In this document: piece after piece, positions 39,763 through 48,333 of the stretch
Numbering within the stretch: the first letter of the stretch is position 1
Layout of the letters: each line of letters opens with the position of its first letter
Source of the DNA: Roseomonas rosulenta
Lineage (GTDB): Bacteria; Pseudomonadota; Alphaproteobacteria; Acetobacterales; Acetobacteraceae
Length of the DNA: 64,000 nucleotides
Reading direction: 5' to 3'
NCBI RefSeq assembly: GCF_016106005.1
Contig: NZ_JACADR010000003.1
Coordinates: 1 to 64,000 of the forward strand
Position numbers and translations under genes: made by a program
Notes under the pieces: model-generated
Databases searched by the model: none
Seen by the model: the letters and a program-made list of their open reading frames with translations, nothing else
What the model was told of the DNA's origin: nothing

Positions 39763-40979
39763 TCCGCCGCCGTCACCTGCTGGGCGGCGCGGCACCGCTC
39801 GCCGCGACGCGGGCCAGGGCGCAAACCCCGGCCGATCCGCTGCTTGCCCTGCCCTGGGCCGAAATCGTGAACCGCGCGCGCGGCCAGCGCATGTTCTTCA
39901 ACGCCTGGGCCGGCGATGACCGCACCAACGCCTTCATCGCCTGGGCCGGCGAACAGGCACGCGCGCGCCATGGCATCACCGTGACCCATGTGCGGCTGCG
40001 CGATACGGCCGAGGCCGTCGCGCGCGTCATCGCCGAGAAATCCGCCGGCCGCGACGAGGGTGGCAGCGTCGATCTGGTCTGGATCAACGGGCCGAATTTC
40101 CTCGCAATGAAGGAGCAGCGCCTGCTGTTCGGGCCGGTGCTGGACCGTCTGCCGAACGCGCACTTCGTCGACCGCGCGGGCAAGCCTTCCACCGTCATCG
40201 ACTTCACCGTGCCGGTCGAGGGCCTTGCGGTGCCGTGGCGCATGGCGCAGGTGGTGTTCATCCATGACAGCGCACGCCTGCCCGCGCCGCCGCGCTCGAT
40301 GCAGGCGGTGCTGGACTGGGCGCGCGCGAATCCCGGGCGCCTCACGCATCCCAATGCGCGCAACTTCATGGGCGTGACCTTCCTGAAGCAGGCGTTGCTC
40401 GAACTGGCACCCGACGCCGCGCTGCTGCAAAGCCCGGTGACGGAGGGGGCGCAGCGCCCCGCGCTGGCGGCGCTGTGGGATTGGTATGACGCGCTGCGCC
40501 CGAATCTCTGGCGCCGCGGTACGCAATTTCCCGAGAACGGCCCGGCCCAGCGCCCGCTGATGATGGATGGCGAGATCGACCTGTTCATCAGCTTCAACCC
40601 GTCGGAAGCGGCGACGGCCATCGCCAATGGCCAGTTGCCCGACACCGCGCGCAGCTACGTGCTCGAGCGCGGCACCATCGGCAACACCAGCTTCGTGGCG
40701 ATCCCCTACAATGCCGCGAACAAGCTCGCCGCGATGGTGCTGGCCGACCTGCTGCTCAGCCCCGAGGCCCAGGCCCACGCGCAGGATCCGCGCGTGCTGG
40801 GCAATTTCACCGTGCTCGACCTCGCCGCGCTGGCGCCAGCCGACCGTGCGCGCTTCGAGGCCCTGCCGCGGCCCGCGGCGACGCCGAGCAACACCGAACT
40901 CGGCCGCCCCCTGCTGGAACCGCACCCCTCCTGGATGACGCGCATCACGACGGAGTGGGAGCGTCGCTACGTGCGCTGA
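39759..40979 (+). CDS. ynjB: YnjB-type ABC substrate-binding protein
   Basis: This 406-residue binding protein has a Tat-type signal (MIRRRHLLGGAAPLAATRAR, cleavage near ARAQT) and the YnjB-type sequence RMFFNAWAGDDRTNAFIAWA, then VDLVWINGPNFLAMKEQRLL and MMDGEIDLFISFNPSEA. YnjB belongs to the thiamine- and spermidine-related binding-protein cluster. The start overlaps the radical SAM gene by 4 bases. The substrate is unassigned in Escherichia coli also. The C-terminal part contains YNAANKLAAMVLADLLLSPE. Confidence 0.88.
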   Translation: MIRRRHLLGGAAPLAATRARAQTPADPLLALPWAEIVNRARGQRMFFNAWAGDDRTNAFIAWAGEQARARHGITVTHVRLRDTAEAVARVIAEKSAGRDEGGSVDLVWINGPNFLAMKEQRLLFGPVLDRLPNAHFVDRAGKPSTVIDFTVPVEGLAVPWRMAQVVFIHDSARLPAPPRSMQAVLDWARANPGRLTHPNARNFMGVTFLKQALLELAPDAALLQSPVTEGAQRPALAALWDWYDALRPNLWRRGTQFPENGPAQRPLMMDGEIDLFISFNPSEAATAIANGQLPDTARSYVLERGTIGNTSFVAIPYNAANKLAAMVLADLLLSPEAQAHAQDPRVLGNFTVLDLAALAPADRARFEALPRPAATPSNTELGRPLLEPHPSWMTRITTEWERRYVR

Positions 40980-40986
40980 GCAGGGC

Positions 40987-42669
40987 ATGACGCTGCGCGC
41001 CGTGCCGGCTCTGACCATAGCCCTGCTTCTGCTGCCGATCGGCGCCGGGCTGCTGGGCACGCTGCTGCCGGCCTTCGGCCTGCTGCCGGCGATTGGGGGG
41101 CAGGCGCTGTCGCTCGAGCCCTGGCGGAGCCTGTTCGAGGCACCGGGTCTCGGCACAGCGATCCGGCTCTCGGTCAGCACGGGTCTGGCCGCGACGCTGC
41201 TTTCGCTAGCGCTCGTGCTCGGCTTCTGCGCGGCGGCACACGACACGCGCAGCTTCGGGCGGATGCAGGCGGCGCTGGCGCCGATCCTGGCCACGCCGCA
41301 TGCCGCCCTCGCCATCGGCTTCGCCTTCCTCATCGCCCCCTCGGGGTGGATCCTGCGCCTGTTGTCGCCCTGGGCCACGGGATGGGACCGCCCGCCGGAC
41401 CTGGTCACGGTGCAGGACCCGCTCGGCATCGCGCTGGTGCTGGGGCTTTGTCTGAAGGAGGTCCCCTACCTGTTACTGATGACGCTCGCTGCCCTGGCGC
41501 AGGTGCGTGCCGCGCCGGCCCTCGCGGTGGCGCGCACGCTCGGCTACGGGCCGGTGTTGGCCTGGCTGAAGGTGGTGGCGCCGCAGCTCTGGCCACAGCT
41601 GCGCCTGCCGGTCTACGCAGTGCTGGCCTTCTCGCTATCGGTGGTCGATGTCGCGCTGGTGCTCGGTCCGTCGAACCCGCCGACGCTGGCGGTGATGGTG
41701 GTGCGCTGGTTTGCCGATCGCGACGTCGCGCTGTGGTTCCCGGCGGCGGCCGGGGCCTTGCTCCAGGCGGGCATCGTGGCCGGTGCCATCGCGCTGGTCT
41801 TCGGGATCGAGCGTTTAGCGCGGCCAATCGGCCGGAGCTGGATCTTCGCCGGCCGCCGTGGCGGCGAAGGCGCGTGGCTGGCGCGTGGCGCCTCGGTGCT
41901 GCTGGCGCTGATCCTGGCGGCGAGCCTGCTGGCCATCCTGGCACTCGCCGTGTGGTCCTTCTCCGGCATCTGGCGCTTTCCGGACGCTCTGCCGCAAGCC
42001 TGGAGCCTCGCCACCTGGCGGGCGCAGGGGCAGGCGCTGGCGGCGCCCATCGCGGCGACATTGGGGCTGGCGAGCGCCTCCACCCTACTGGCGCTGGTCC
42101 TGGTGCTGCTGTGCCTCGAAGCCGAAAGCCGTTTCGCGCTACCGCCGGGCCGAGGGGCAACCCTGATCCTGTACCTGCCCCTGCTGCTGCCGCAGATCGC
42201 CTTCCTGTTCGGCCTGCAGGTGGTGCTGGTGCGGCTGCGGCTGGACGGTATGGCGGTGGCAGTGGTCTGGGCGCATCTGCTGTTCGTGCTGCCCTATGTC
42301 TACCTCTCCCTGGCCGATCCGTGGCGCGCGCTCGACCCGCGCATGCTGCGCGCGGCGGTGGCGCTGGGTGCGGGGCCCTGGCGATGCTTCCTGGCGGTGA
42401 AGCTGCCGCTGCTGTTGCGCCCGATGCTGGCGGCCGCCGCCGTCGGCTTCGCGGTGAGTGTGAGCCTCTATCTGCCGACGCTCTTCGCTGGCGCTGGCAG
42501 GATCGCCACGCTGACCACCGAGGCGATCACGCTCGCGGCCGGCAGCGATCGGCGCGTCCTCGGCGCCTATGCGCTGGTGCAGGCGGTGCTGCCGCTGCTG
42601 GTCTACGGCACGGCGATCGCGCTGCCGGCCTGGCACCACCGCAACCGCGCGGGGATGAGCGTGCGATGA
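40987..42669 (+). CDS. ynjC: YnjC-type ABC permease (two fused halves)
   Basis: This 560-residue membrane protein has about twelve helices in two halves, each with an EAA-type loop: ALAVARTLGYGPVLAWLKVV in the first, MLRAAVALGAGPWRCFLAVK in the second. Fused permeases of this size are typical of YnjC and of iron or thiamine importers of the same group. It begins 7 bases after the ynjB stop and overlaps the ynjD start. The middle contains a cytosolic linker around 265-300. Confidence 0.9.
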   Translation: MTLRAVPALTIALLLLPIGAGLLGTLLPAFGLLPAIGGQALSLEPWRSLFEAPGLGTAIRLSVSTGLAATLLSLALVLGFCAAAHDTRSFGRMQAALAPILATPHAALAIGFAFLIAPSGWILRLLSPWATGWDRPPDLVTVQDPLGIALVLGLCLKEVPYLLLMTLAALAQVRAAPALAVARTLGYGPVLAWLKVVAPQLWPQLRLPVYAVLAFSLSVVDVALVLGPSNPPTLAVMVVRWFADRDVALWFPAAAGALLQAGIVAGAIALVFGIERLARPIGRSWIFAGRRGGEGAWLARGASVLLALILAASLLAILALAVWSFSGIWRFPDALPQAWSLATWRAQGQALAAPIAATLGLASASTLLALVLVLLCLEAESRFALPPGRGATLILYLPLLLPQIAFLFGLQVVLVRLRLDGMAVAVVWAHLLFVLPYVYLSLADPWRALDPRMLRAAVALGAGPWRCFLAVKLPLLLRPMLAAAAVGFAVSVSLYLPTLFAGAGRIATLTTEAITLAAGSDRRVLGAYALVQAVLPLLVYGTAIALPAWHHRNRAGMSVR

Positions 42670-43349
42670 GCGGGGCGGCACTCACCCTGTCGGGCATCCG
42701 CCTCTCGCTGGGCGGGGCGATGCTGCTGGCGCTGCCTCCGGTCAGCGTGGCGCCGGGCGAGATCATGACGGTGATGGGCCCCTCAGGCTGCGGCAAATCC
42801 AGCCTGCTGGCCTTCCTCTGCGGCACGCTGGCACCCGCCTTCCGCGCCGAGGGCAGGGTGTTGCTCGGCGGTGAGGATGTGACGCATCTGGCGCCGCAGC
42901 GCCGGCGCATCGGCATCCTGTTCCAGGACGACCTGCTGTTCCCGCATCTGTCGGTCGCGGAGAACTTGGCCTTTGGCCTGCCGCCGGGCGTGCGTGGGCG
43001 TGCCGCCCGCGAGGCGCGCATTACAGCAGCGCTCGATGATGCGGAACTGCCCTGCTTCGGCTCGCGGGACCCGGCGACCCTGTCGGGCGGCCAGCGTGCG
43101 CGCGTGTCCCTGATGCGCGCGCTGCTGGCCGAGCCGCGGGCGCTGCTGCTGGATGAGGCCTTCGCGCGGCTCGACGCCGCGTTGCGCGAGCGGATGCGAC
43201 GCTTTGTCTTCGATCACGCCGCCCGGCTCTCGTTGCCAGTTCTCCAGGTCACGCATGACCTGGAGGATGCGGTGTCGGCTGCAGGATCACTGATGCGGCT
43301 TCCAGGGCCGGGGTGCGCCGCAACACTGGAGCGCGGGCCGGGAAGCTGA
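42666..43349 (+). CDS. ynjD: YnjD-type ABC ATPase
   Basis: This 227-residue ATPase has Walker A GPSGCGKS (38-45), Q-loop ILFQDDLLFPHLSVAEN, signature LSGGQRARVSLMRALL and Walker B ALLLDEAFARLD with switch His VTHDLED. It is shorter than most importer ATPases because there is no regulatory domain, as in YnjD. The ATG overlaps the ynjC stop (ATGA). Upstream open frame within the permease is antisense of frame and not real. Last gene of the SAM-ynjBCD operon. Confidence 0.9.
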   Translation: MSGAALTLSGIRLSLGGAMLLALPPVSVAPGEIMTVMGPSGCGKSSLLAFLCGTLAPAFRAEGRVLLGGEDVTHLAPQRRRIGILFQDDLLFPHLSVAENLAFGLPPGVRGRAAREARITAALDDAELPCFGSRDPATLSGGQRARVSLMRALLAEPRALLLDEAFARLDAALRERMRRFVFDHAARLSLPVLQVTHDLEDAVSAAGSLMRLPGPGCAATLERGPGS

Positions 43350-43532
43350 ATCGGGCCAGGTCGCCTGCTGCCGATGTTCGCCCCGATGGGCCTCGAATAT
43401 GGCCACCAGTGGGGCGGGGCCAAAGTCGGTCCAGTGACGCTGCGGGAAAGGACGCGCGGCGGAAATCATCGAAGGCATGATGGTCGAGCTACCGGTCGGG
43501 GGCCTGGCGAATGGTGGCGTGGCTCAGATGCT

Positions 43533-43820
43533 TCACTTCGCCAGAGCGTAGATGGTGACGGAGCCCTTCGCGCCCGTCTTGTTAGGGCCGAACATTCGCT
43601 CGCACGACTTCACCTCGACCGTGTTGCCCTTCTTCTTCAGGCTCGCAAAAAGCCTGCGGAGCGCGTGCTGTGGCTATCCCGCCGCATCGGCGATCTGCGC
43701 CACCGTCGCCCCCTCGGGCCGGCGCAGCATGCCCAGGAACTGTTCCTGCTTGGTGCCCTCGCGCAGCTTGCGCGGCGCGCCCGGTTCTCGGGCGATGCGG
43801 GCGGGCTGGAGGCGACGGAA
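43533..43820 (-). pseudogene. DUF3489-domain protein split by TAG
   Basis: The minus strand reads APRKLREGTKQEQFLGMLRR, then PEGATVAQIADAAG followed by TAG where the family has Trp. The same frame continues PQHALRRLFASLKKKGNTVE and FGPNKTGAKGSVTIYAL to the stop at 43533. This is the DUF3489 winged-helix domain, a small DNA-binding-like protein common on phages and integrated elements. The TGG to TAG change truncates it. Upstream the frame is open to 44081, but without recognisable sequence. Confidence 0.65.
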
Positions 43821-44343
43821 CGAAACCGCAGCGGACCTGCCGCACGACCCCGGCCTCCGCGCCGCCCTGCCGGATCTGGAAGCGGCGCCGGCCTGGGCGC
43901 GGGAGAGCGACACATCCGGGCCTATGCTGATCCAGGGAAGCAGGTATTCGGCGGCGCTGGTGCTTTTGTTGACCGCGGCATCGGGCCGGGCAGAGCTAGC
44001 GCTTCTGGGCTTCTCATGGCGGGGACGGCGGAGCATCGACGTGCGGCGCGAAGTGCTCCATCGCATGCCCATGCCTGCCAAGGAGAGCTATATCCAAAGC
44101 GGAGGGATTTGGGGGCGCAGGTCAGGGAGCACGTCATCTGGGATGGCTGCGAGCAATGTTGCGCGGCTGATCAGGGGATGCGGCGCCCATCGCGCTGTGC
44201 GCGGTGATCCAGCCCGTTGTCGAGGTCATGGTCGGCTGGGGCGAGATCCAGGTTGCCTCAGCAAAGAACCGGCTGGCACTGCGGACTCTTCCGTCAGATC
44301 TTCACCGCGAGTAAGCGGCAGCGCTGACCTCGTCGATTTGAGC
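43821..44343. other. Accessory segment without recognisable gene
   Basis: These 520 or so bases contain open frames on both strands, one of which starts MLIQGSRYSAALVLLLTAAS on the plus strand like a signal peptide but goes on as low-complexity Arg/Ser-rich sequence. Nothing matches a known family by eye. Lying between a broken DUF3489 gene and a frameshifted secreted-protein gene, it looks like degenerate element DNA. Confidence 0.4.
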
Positions 44344-44648
44344 TCAGTCTCGCGCGCTCGGGCCCTCACCTGGAACCTCGTCAGCCAGTAAGCGTCCCTG
44401 GGTAAGCCGGCGTCCGAGTGCCTCGACGAATGCCTCGTATCGTTCGCGCCCCTTGGCTTGCGCCGCCGCCTGCATGGCGTCTGGCGTTGGCGGAGTCGCT
44501 GAGAGGCTCTGCAGCAGGGTGCGCCGGGCGATGTCCTCGGCCAGCTCCTCGACGGCGATGCCGGCCTTGATGCGGCGGACAGACGGATCGCCTGGGCGGC
44601 GGTTCCAAGGGCGACGAGGGCTGCGGCGAGGAACAATGTCTTGTGCAT
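44344..44648 (-). pseudogene. Frameshifted small exported protein
   Basis: ATG 44648 starts a signal peptide MHKTLFLAAALVALGTAAQA. Near 44588 the frame derails into Ser/Arg-rich sequence, while another frame reads GDPSVRRIKAGIAVEELAED, RRTLLQSLSATPPTPDAMQA and RYEAFVEALGRRLTQGRLLA to the stop at 44344. Restoring a single lost base gives one continuous exported helical protein of about 100 residues. The family is not recognised. GGGACCC precedes the ATG without a clear ribosome site. Confidence 0.5.
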
Positions 44649-45038
44649 GGTGTAGGGTCCCTTCTCGGTCCTGGCGGAGCAGTCCCGCCGTTCTGGTGAG
44701 GCAAACCTACCTGCCGTCTGTCGCGTCCCGATCTCGCGCAGGGCGATCTGTTGTCGCGTCCGTCGCGCGCGGCGCCCTGGCGTGGTGCCGACCGGCCCGG
44801 CGCAGGCTGCGGCGCTCTCGACCAGACGTTGCCTTATGTGGCCGGGCGTCACGCCGACCGGTGCTTGCGCCACCGCCCGGGCGCGCAGCATGGAGCGGCG
44901 TGAGCCGACGTGCATCGGCGGCGCTCCAGCGCCAGCGCGCCCGGCGCGACCATCGCCTTCCGCCCGCCACGCGGCTTCACCGGGAGAGGAAGCGGTCGAC
45001 TCCGACAGCGCGTTCGCAACCAGCGGGGCCGCGCCGCG
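44649..45038. other. Spacer without recognisable gene
   Basis: About 390 bases lie between the frameshifted exported protein and the end of the LysR gene, both transcribed leftward. Open frames here are Arg-rich shadows of GC bias. No hairpin longer than about 6 bases or repeat stands out by eye. Confidence 0.35.
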
Positions 45039-45923
45039 TCAGCCCACCACCTCCCGCAGACAGCGCCGGAATTCCAGCGCCAGGCGCGAGATGGGGCGGT
45101 GGCCGGGCTCGACGAGATAGGCGCTGTTGCGCACTGGCAGGTCGAGCGGCCGGATCTCAAGATCCGCCCCGCCGGCGGCGAGCAAGCCGAAGCCGTCCAG
45201 CACCGCCACCCCTGCCCCACGCCGCACCAGCGCCCCGGCGACCGAGGCCAGAGCGCTTTCGATCGCAATGCGGAAAGGCAGGTGGGCCTGCTCAAAGGCC
45301 AGGCTGAGCTGCGCGCCGGTTTGGTACTGCAGTCCCGGGCAGATGAGGCTCTCGCGCGCGAGGTCGGCGAGCGAGACTGTCCCCTGTGCGCAGAGCCGGT
45401 GGCCGCGCGGCAGCAGGCAGCCGAGGCCGCGCGATCCCAGTTCGATCGTGCGGACACTGGCATCGCCGGTTGCGCCGATGATGGCGCCGAGATCGACCTG
45501 ATGATCGGCCACCAGGTTCACCACCTCCTGCGCCGGCACGACATGCAGCGCCACCGCGACTTCCGGCCGGTCGGCGTGGAATCGCTGGACTGCATCGGCC
45601 ACCGCGCCGCTGGCCAGCGCCGCCACGGTCGCGACCTTCAGCGTGCCAGCCCGGCCCTCGCGCAGGACCTGGGCCAGGCGGTTCACGGCGTCGAGCGCGG
45701 TGAAGGCATTCGCCGTCTGGGCAAAGAGGGCGCGCGCCTCCGGCGTGGGCAGCAGGCGCTTACGCACGCGGGTGAACAGCGGAAAGCCGATCCGCGCCTC
45801 GGTCTGGCGCAGCATGCGGCTGACCGCAGGCTGGGAGATCCGCAGCCGAACCGCCGCCGCCGTGACGCCGCCCGCCTCCATGACGTGCCGGAACACTTCG
45901 AGCTCGCGGAAGGAGAGGTTCAT
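45039..45923 (-). CDS. LysR-family transcriptional regulator
   Basis: This 294-residue LysR protein starts MNLSFRELEVFRHVMEAGGV with helix-turn-helix AAAVRLRISQPAVSRMLRQT, and has a substrate-binding domain from TLKVATVAALASGAVADAV to IRPLDLPVRNSAYLVE. The sequence resembles regulators of carboxylate and aromatic catabolism that stand divergent from Bug genes. It is divergent from the HD-domain gene at 46013 with 89 bases between, and probably controls the HD-Bug pair. Confidence 0.9.
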   Translation of the reverse strand: MNLSFRELEVFRHVMEAGGVTAAAVRLRISQPAVSRMLRQTEARIGFPLFTRVRKRLLPTPEARALFAQTANAFTALDAVNRLAQVLREGRAGTLKVATVAALASGAVADAVQRFHADRPEVAVALHVVPAQEVVNLVADHQVDLGAIIGATGDASVRTIELGSRGLGCLLPRGHRLCAQGTVSLADLARESLICPGLQYQTGAQLSLAFEQAHLPFRIAIESALASVAGALVRRGAGVAVLDGFGLLAAGGADLEIRPLDLPVRNSAYLVEPGHRPISRLALEFRRCLREVVG

Positions 45924-46012
45924 AACGTCAGGTTATCATATGGGGGTGTGCTTTGCATTGGCGGCCGCCGCTTGCCGCGCGGCACCATCGCGCATCCCAG
46001 CCTTGAGGACCC

Positions 46013-46684
46013 GTGACAGCGATGAACTTCCTCGACCGCCGCGAACGACGCCCGATCACCGACGCGCTGCGCGCCAGCGTGCTGGAGGACCTGCCGGAGC
46101 TGGCTGACGTCCAGGACGAGGAGCTGCGCCGGAAGGCCGTCGAGGCCTGGGCCTATGCCCTTGCCGAGAGCAGCTTCGCCCGGATCCGCGACATTCCCGG
46201 CGAGGCTAACCCGGGCATGTTCCGCCTCAAACGCGGCGATCAGGCGACGCACCTGCGCGGCGTTGCCCGGATAGCGCTGGCCATCGCCGACGACTTCCTC
46301 AGCACCTTCCCCGAGGCGGTGATCCATCGCGACATCATCCTCGCCGGCGGACTGGTGCACGATGTCGGCAAGGCGTTCGAGTTCGATCCGGCGAACCGCG
46401 CCCGCTGGGCTGCGGACGGCTCGCAGACCGGCATGCCCTCGCTGCGGCACCCGGTCTACGGCGTGCACGTCTGCATCGCCGTCGGCCTGCCCGAGGAGAT
46501 CGTGCACATCGTCATGGGTCATTCCTTCGAGGGCGAACTGGTCAATCGCAGCCTGGAATGCCTGATCGTGCACAAGGCGGATCATCTCTGGTGGTCCACC
46601 GCCGGCGCCTGCGGTCTGCTGGAGCCGGAGACGGCAAAGGCGCTGGAAGCCCGGAAGATCACGCCGCGCGCGCCGCGCGGCTGA
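46013..46684 (+). CDS. HD-domain phosphohydrolase-like protein
   Basis: This 223-residue protein has an HD domain: HLRGVARIALAIADDFLSTF, then DIILAGGLVHDVGKAFEFDP with the His-Asp metal pair, and VYGVHVCIAVGLPEEIVHIV and MGHSFEGELVNRSLECLIVH. Such proteins hydrolyse nucleotides or phospho-esters, but this small group is uncharacterised and usually sits beside Bug receptors. GTG 46013 has GAGGA 5 bases upstream; ATG 46022 is an alternative. It precedes the Bug gene by 37 bases. Confidence 0.83.
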   Translation: MTAMNFLDRRERRPITDALRASVLEDLPELADVQDEELRRKAVEAWAYALAESSFARIRDIPGEANPGMFRLKRGDQATHLRGVARIALAIADDFLSTFPEAVIHRDIILAGGLVHDVGKAFEFDPANRARWAADGSQTGMPSLRHPVYGVHVCIAVGLPEEIVHIVMGHSFEGELVNRSLECLIVHKADHLWWSTAGACGLLEPETAKALEARKITPRAPRG

Positions 46685-46721
46685 TCACGACCCGACCCTC
46701 GACCACAGACGGAGAAGCCCG

Positions 46722-47702
46722 ATGACCCACTTCCCGCGCCGTGAGCTGCTCGGCCTGCTGGCCGCCGGTGGCCTCGCCAGACCCTTCACGGTGCGGGCGG
46801 CGGATTATCCGACCCGTGCGGTCAGCATCGTCGTCCCCTATGCCGCCGGCGGCAGCAGCGACGTGGTGGCGCGCTTCACCGCGGAAATGCTGCGCCCGCG
46901 CATGGACGGCCAGCCGGTGGTGGTGGAGAACCGCCCGAGCGCCAATGCGGTGATCGGCATGCAGCATGTGGCGCGCGCCGCTCCGGATGGGTACACGCTG
47001 CTGCTCGGCGGCGCCTCGACAAATGCGGTCAACCCACATCTCTATCGCCGCAAGCCCTATGACGGCATTGCGGATTACACGGCCCTCGGCCTGGTGGGCA
47101 CGGGGCCGCTGGTGGTCTCGGTGCATCCGGGACTGCCGATTCACAACCTCCAGGAGCTGATCGCCTATGCCAAGGCGAACCCGGGCAAACTCGCCTTCGG
47201 ATCCAGCATCGGCGTCACGCTGCATCTGGCTGGCGAACTGCTGAAGACCCTGGCCGGCATCGACATGCTGCACGTGCCCTACAACAGCAACACCCAGGCG
47301 TTGACGGATGTCGTCGCCGGGCGGCTGCAGGTGATGTTCGATCCCGTGAGCAATTCCGCGCCCTTCATCGCCGATGGGCGGCTGCGGCCGATCGTGGTGC
47401 CGGCGCCTCGCCGCGCTGCCGCGCTGCCAGACGTGCCAACCTCGGCTGAGGCCGGGCTGCCGGCTTTCGAGGTGCTGACGTGGTTCGGCCTGTACGGCCC
47501 GGCCGGCATGCCGGCGGAGCTCGTTGCGACGCTCAACCGGCGGCTCAATGCCGGGCTCGCGGAGCGGACATCCGTGGAGCGGCTGGCCCGGCTCGGGCTG
47601 GATCCGGCGCCGACCGATCCGGCGGGCGCGGCGGCCTATCTCAGGGCGGATTCCGAGAAATGGGCCGAGGTGATCCGGCGCATCGGGCTGGTGGTTGATT
47701 GA
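46722..47702 (+). CDS. Bug/TctC-family solute receptor
   Basis: This 326-residue periplasmic binding protein has a Tat-type signal peptide (PRRELLGLLAAGGLARPFTV, cleavage near VRAAD), AVSIVVPYAAGGSSDVVARF and the mid-protein HVPYNSNTQALTDVVAG. It is in an operon with the HD gene and lacks TctAB neighbours, like the other two Bug genes in this window. The substrate is probably a carboxylate. Downstream lies a broken methyltransferase gene. Confidence 0.92.
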   Translation: MTHFPRRELLGLLAAGGLARPFTVRAADYPTRAVSIVVPYAAGGSSDVVARFTAEMLRPRMDGQPVVVENRPSANAVIGMQHVARAAPDGYTLLLGGASTNAVNPHLYRRKPYDGIADYTALGLVGTGPLVVSVHPGLPIHNLQELIAYAKANPGKLAFGSSIGVTLHLAGELLKTLAGIDMLHVPYNSNTQALTDVVAGRLQVMFDPVSNSAPFIADGRLRPIVVPAPRRAAALPDVPTSAEAGLPAFEVLTWFGLYGPAGMPAELVATLNRRLNAGLAERTSVERLARLGLDPAPTDPAGAAAYLRADSEKWAEVIRRIGLVVD

Positions 47703-47779
47703 GGCAGGGCCCTGGCGCCGGTCAGGGGGCCTCGGGCGCCTGCGCGGCAAGGTCACGGACGAGGCTGCCGAGCCCGTCG

Positions 47780-48316
47780 AGCCGCGTACGGGAGGCCGGC
47801 TTCACCAACCCGGTGCTGACGGACGGCGACAACGGCATCATCGCTGGCCATGGGCGGGTGCTGTCGGCGCGGAAGTTGGGCCTGGCCGTGGTGCCGGTGA
47901 TCGAACGCGCCCACCTCACGCCGGTGCACCGCCGCGCCTAGGTGCTGGCGGACAGGAAGCTGGCGTTGAATGCCGGGTGGGACGAAGACCGGCTGCGCCT
48001 CGAACGCGCTGACCTGCCGGTGCCGGGCATCGACCTCGGGCTCACGGGCTTCGACCCCGACGAGATCGCCGCGTTCCTCGCCGAGGCGACCAGCGGCCTC
48101 ACGGATCGGGACGGCCTTCCCGCGCGGCCCGAGACGCCCGTCACACAGCTGGGCGACGCCTGGCGCCTCGGTCGCCACCGCCTCGCCCGCGGAACCTGCA
48201 TCGACCCAGCCGTGGTGGTGGCGGTGCTGGGCGGCGTACAAACCTTCCTCATGGTCAACGATCCACCCTGCGGCGTCGCGTACGACCCCGGGTGGCGGAA
48301 CCGGGCACGCACGTAG
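47780..48316 (+). pseudogene. ParB-type/DNA methyltransferase gene, broken
   Basis: The plus strand reads REAGFTNPVLTDGDNGIIAG and HGRVLSARKLGLAVVPVIER, then RRA followed by TAG (47939-47941) where the family has Tyr, and in the same frame VLADRKLALNAGWDEDRLRL. Later come LGRHRLARGTCIDPAVV and VNDPPCGVAYDPGWRNRA. This is the N-terminal half of phage-type proteins with a ParB-like nuclease domain fused to an N6-adenine methyltransferase. The catalytic DPPY has become DPPC, and the C-terminal half is missing. It was probably carried by a prophage or other element. Confidence 0.78.
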
Positions 48317-48333
48317 GGAGGGATCTGATCGGG

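Noticed and set aside
43552-44391. Plus-strand frame of about 280 codons
   Set aside because: It covers the minus-strand DUF3489 remnant and reads as Ser/Arg/Ala-rich sequence; no family resemblance except a signal-like stretch.
33660-48316. Genome-wide amber suppression
   Set aside because: TAG ends several intact genes in the window, and the three interrupted genes all lie in rearranged DNA; ordinary decay is sufficient.
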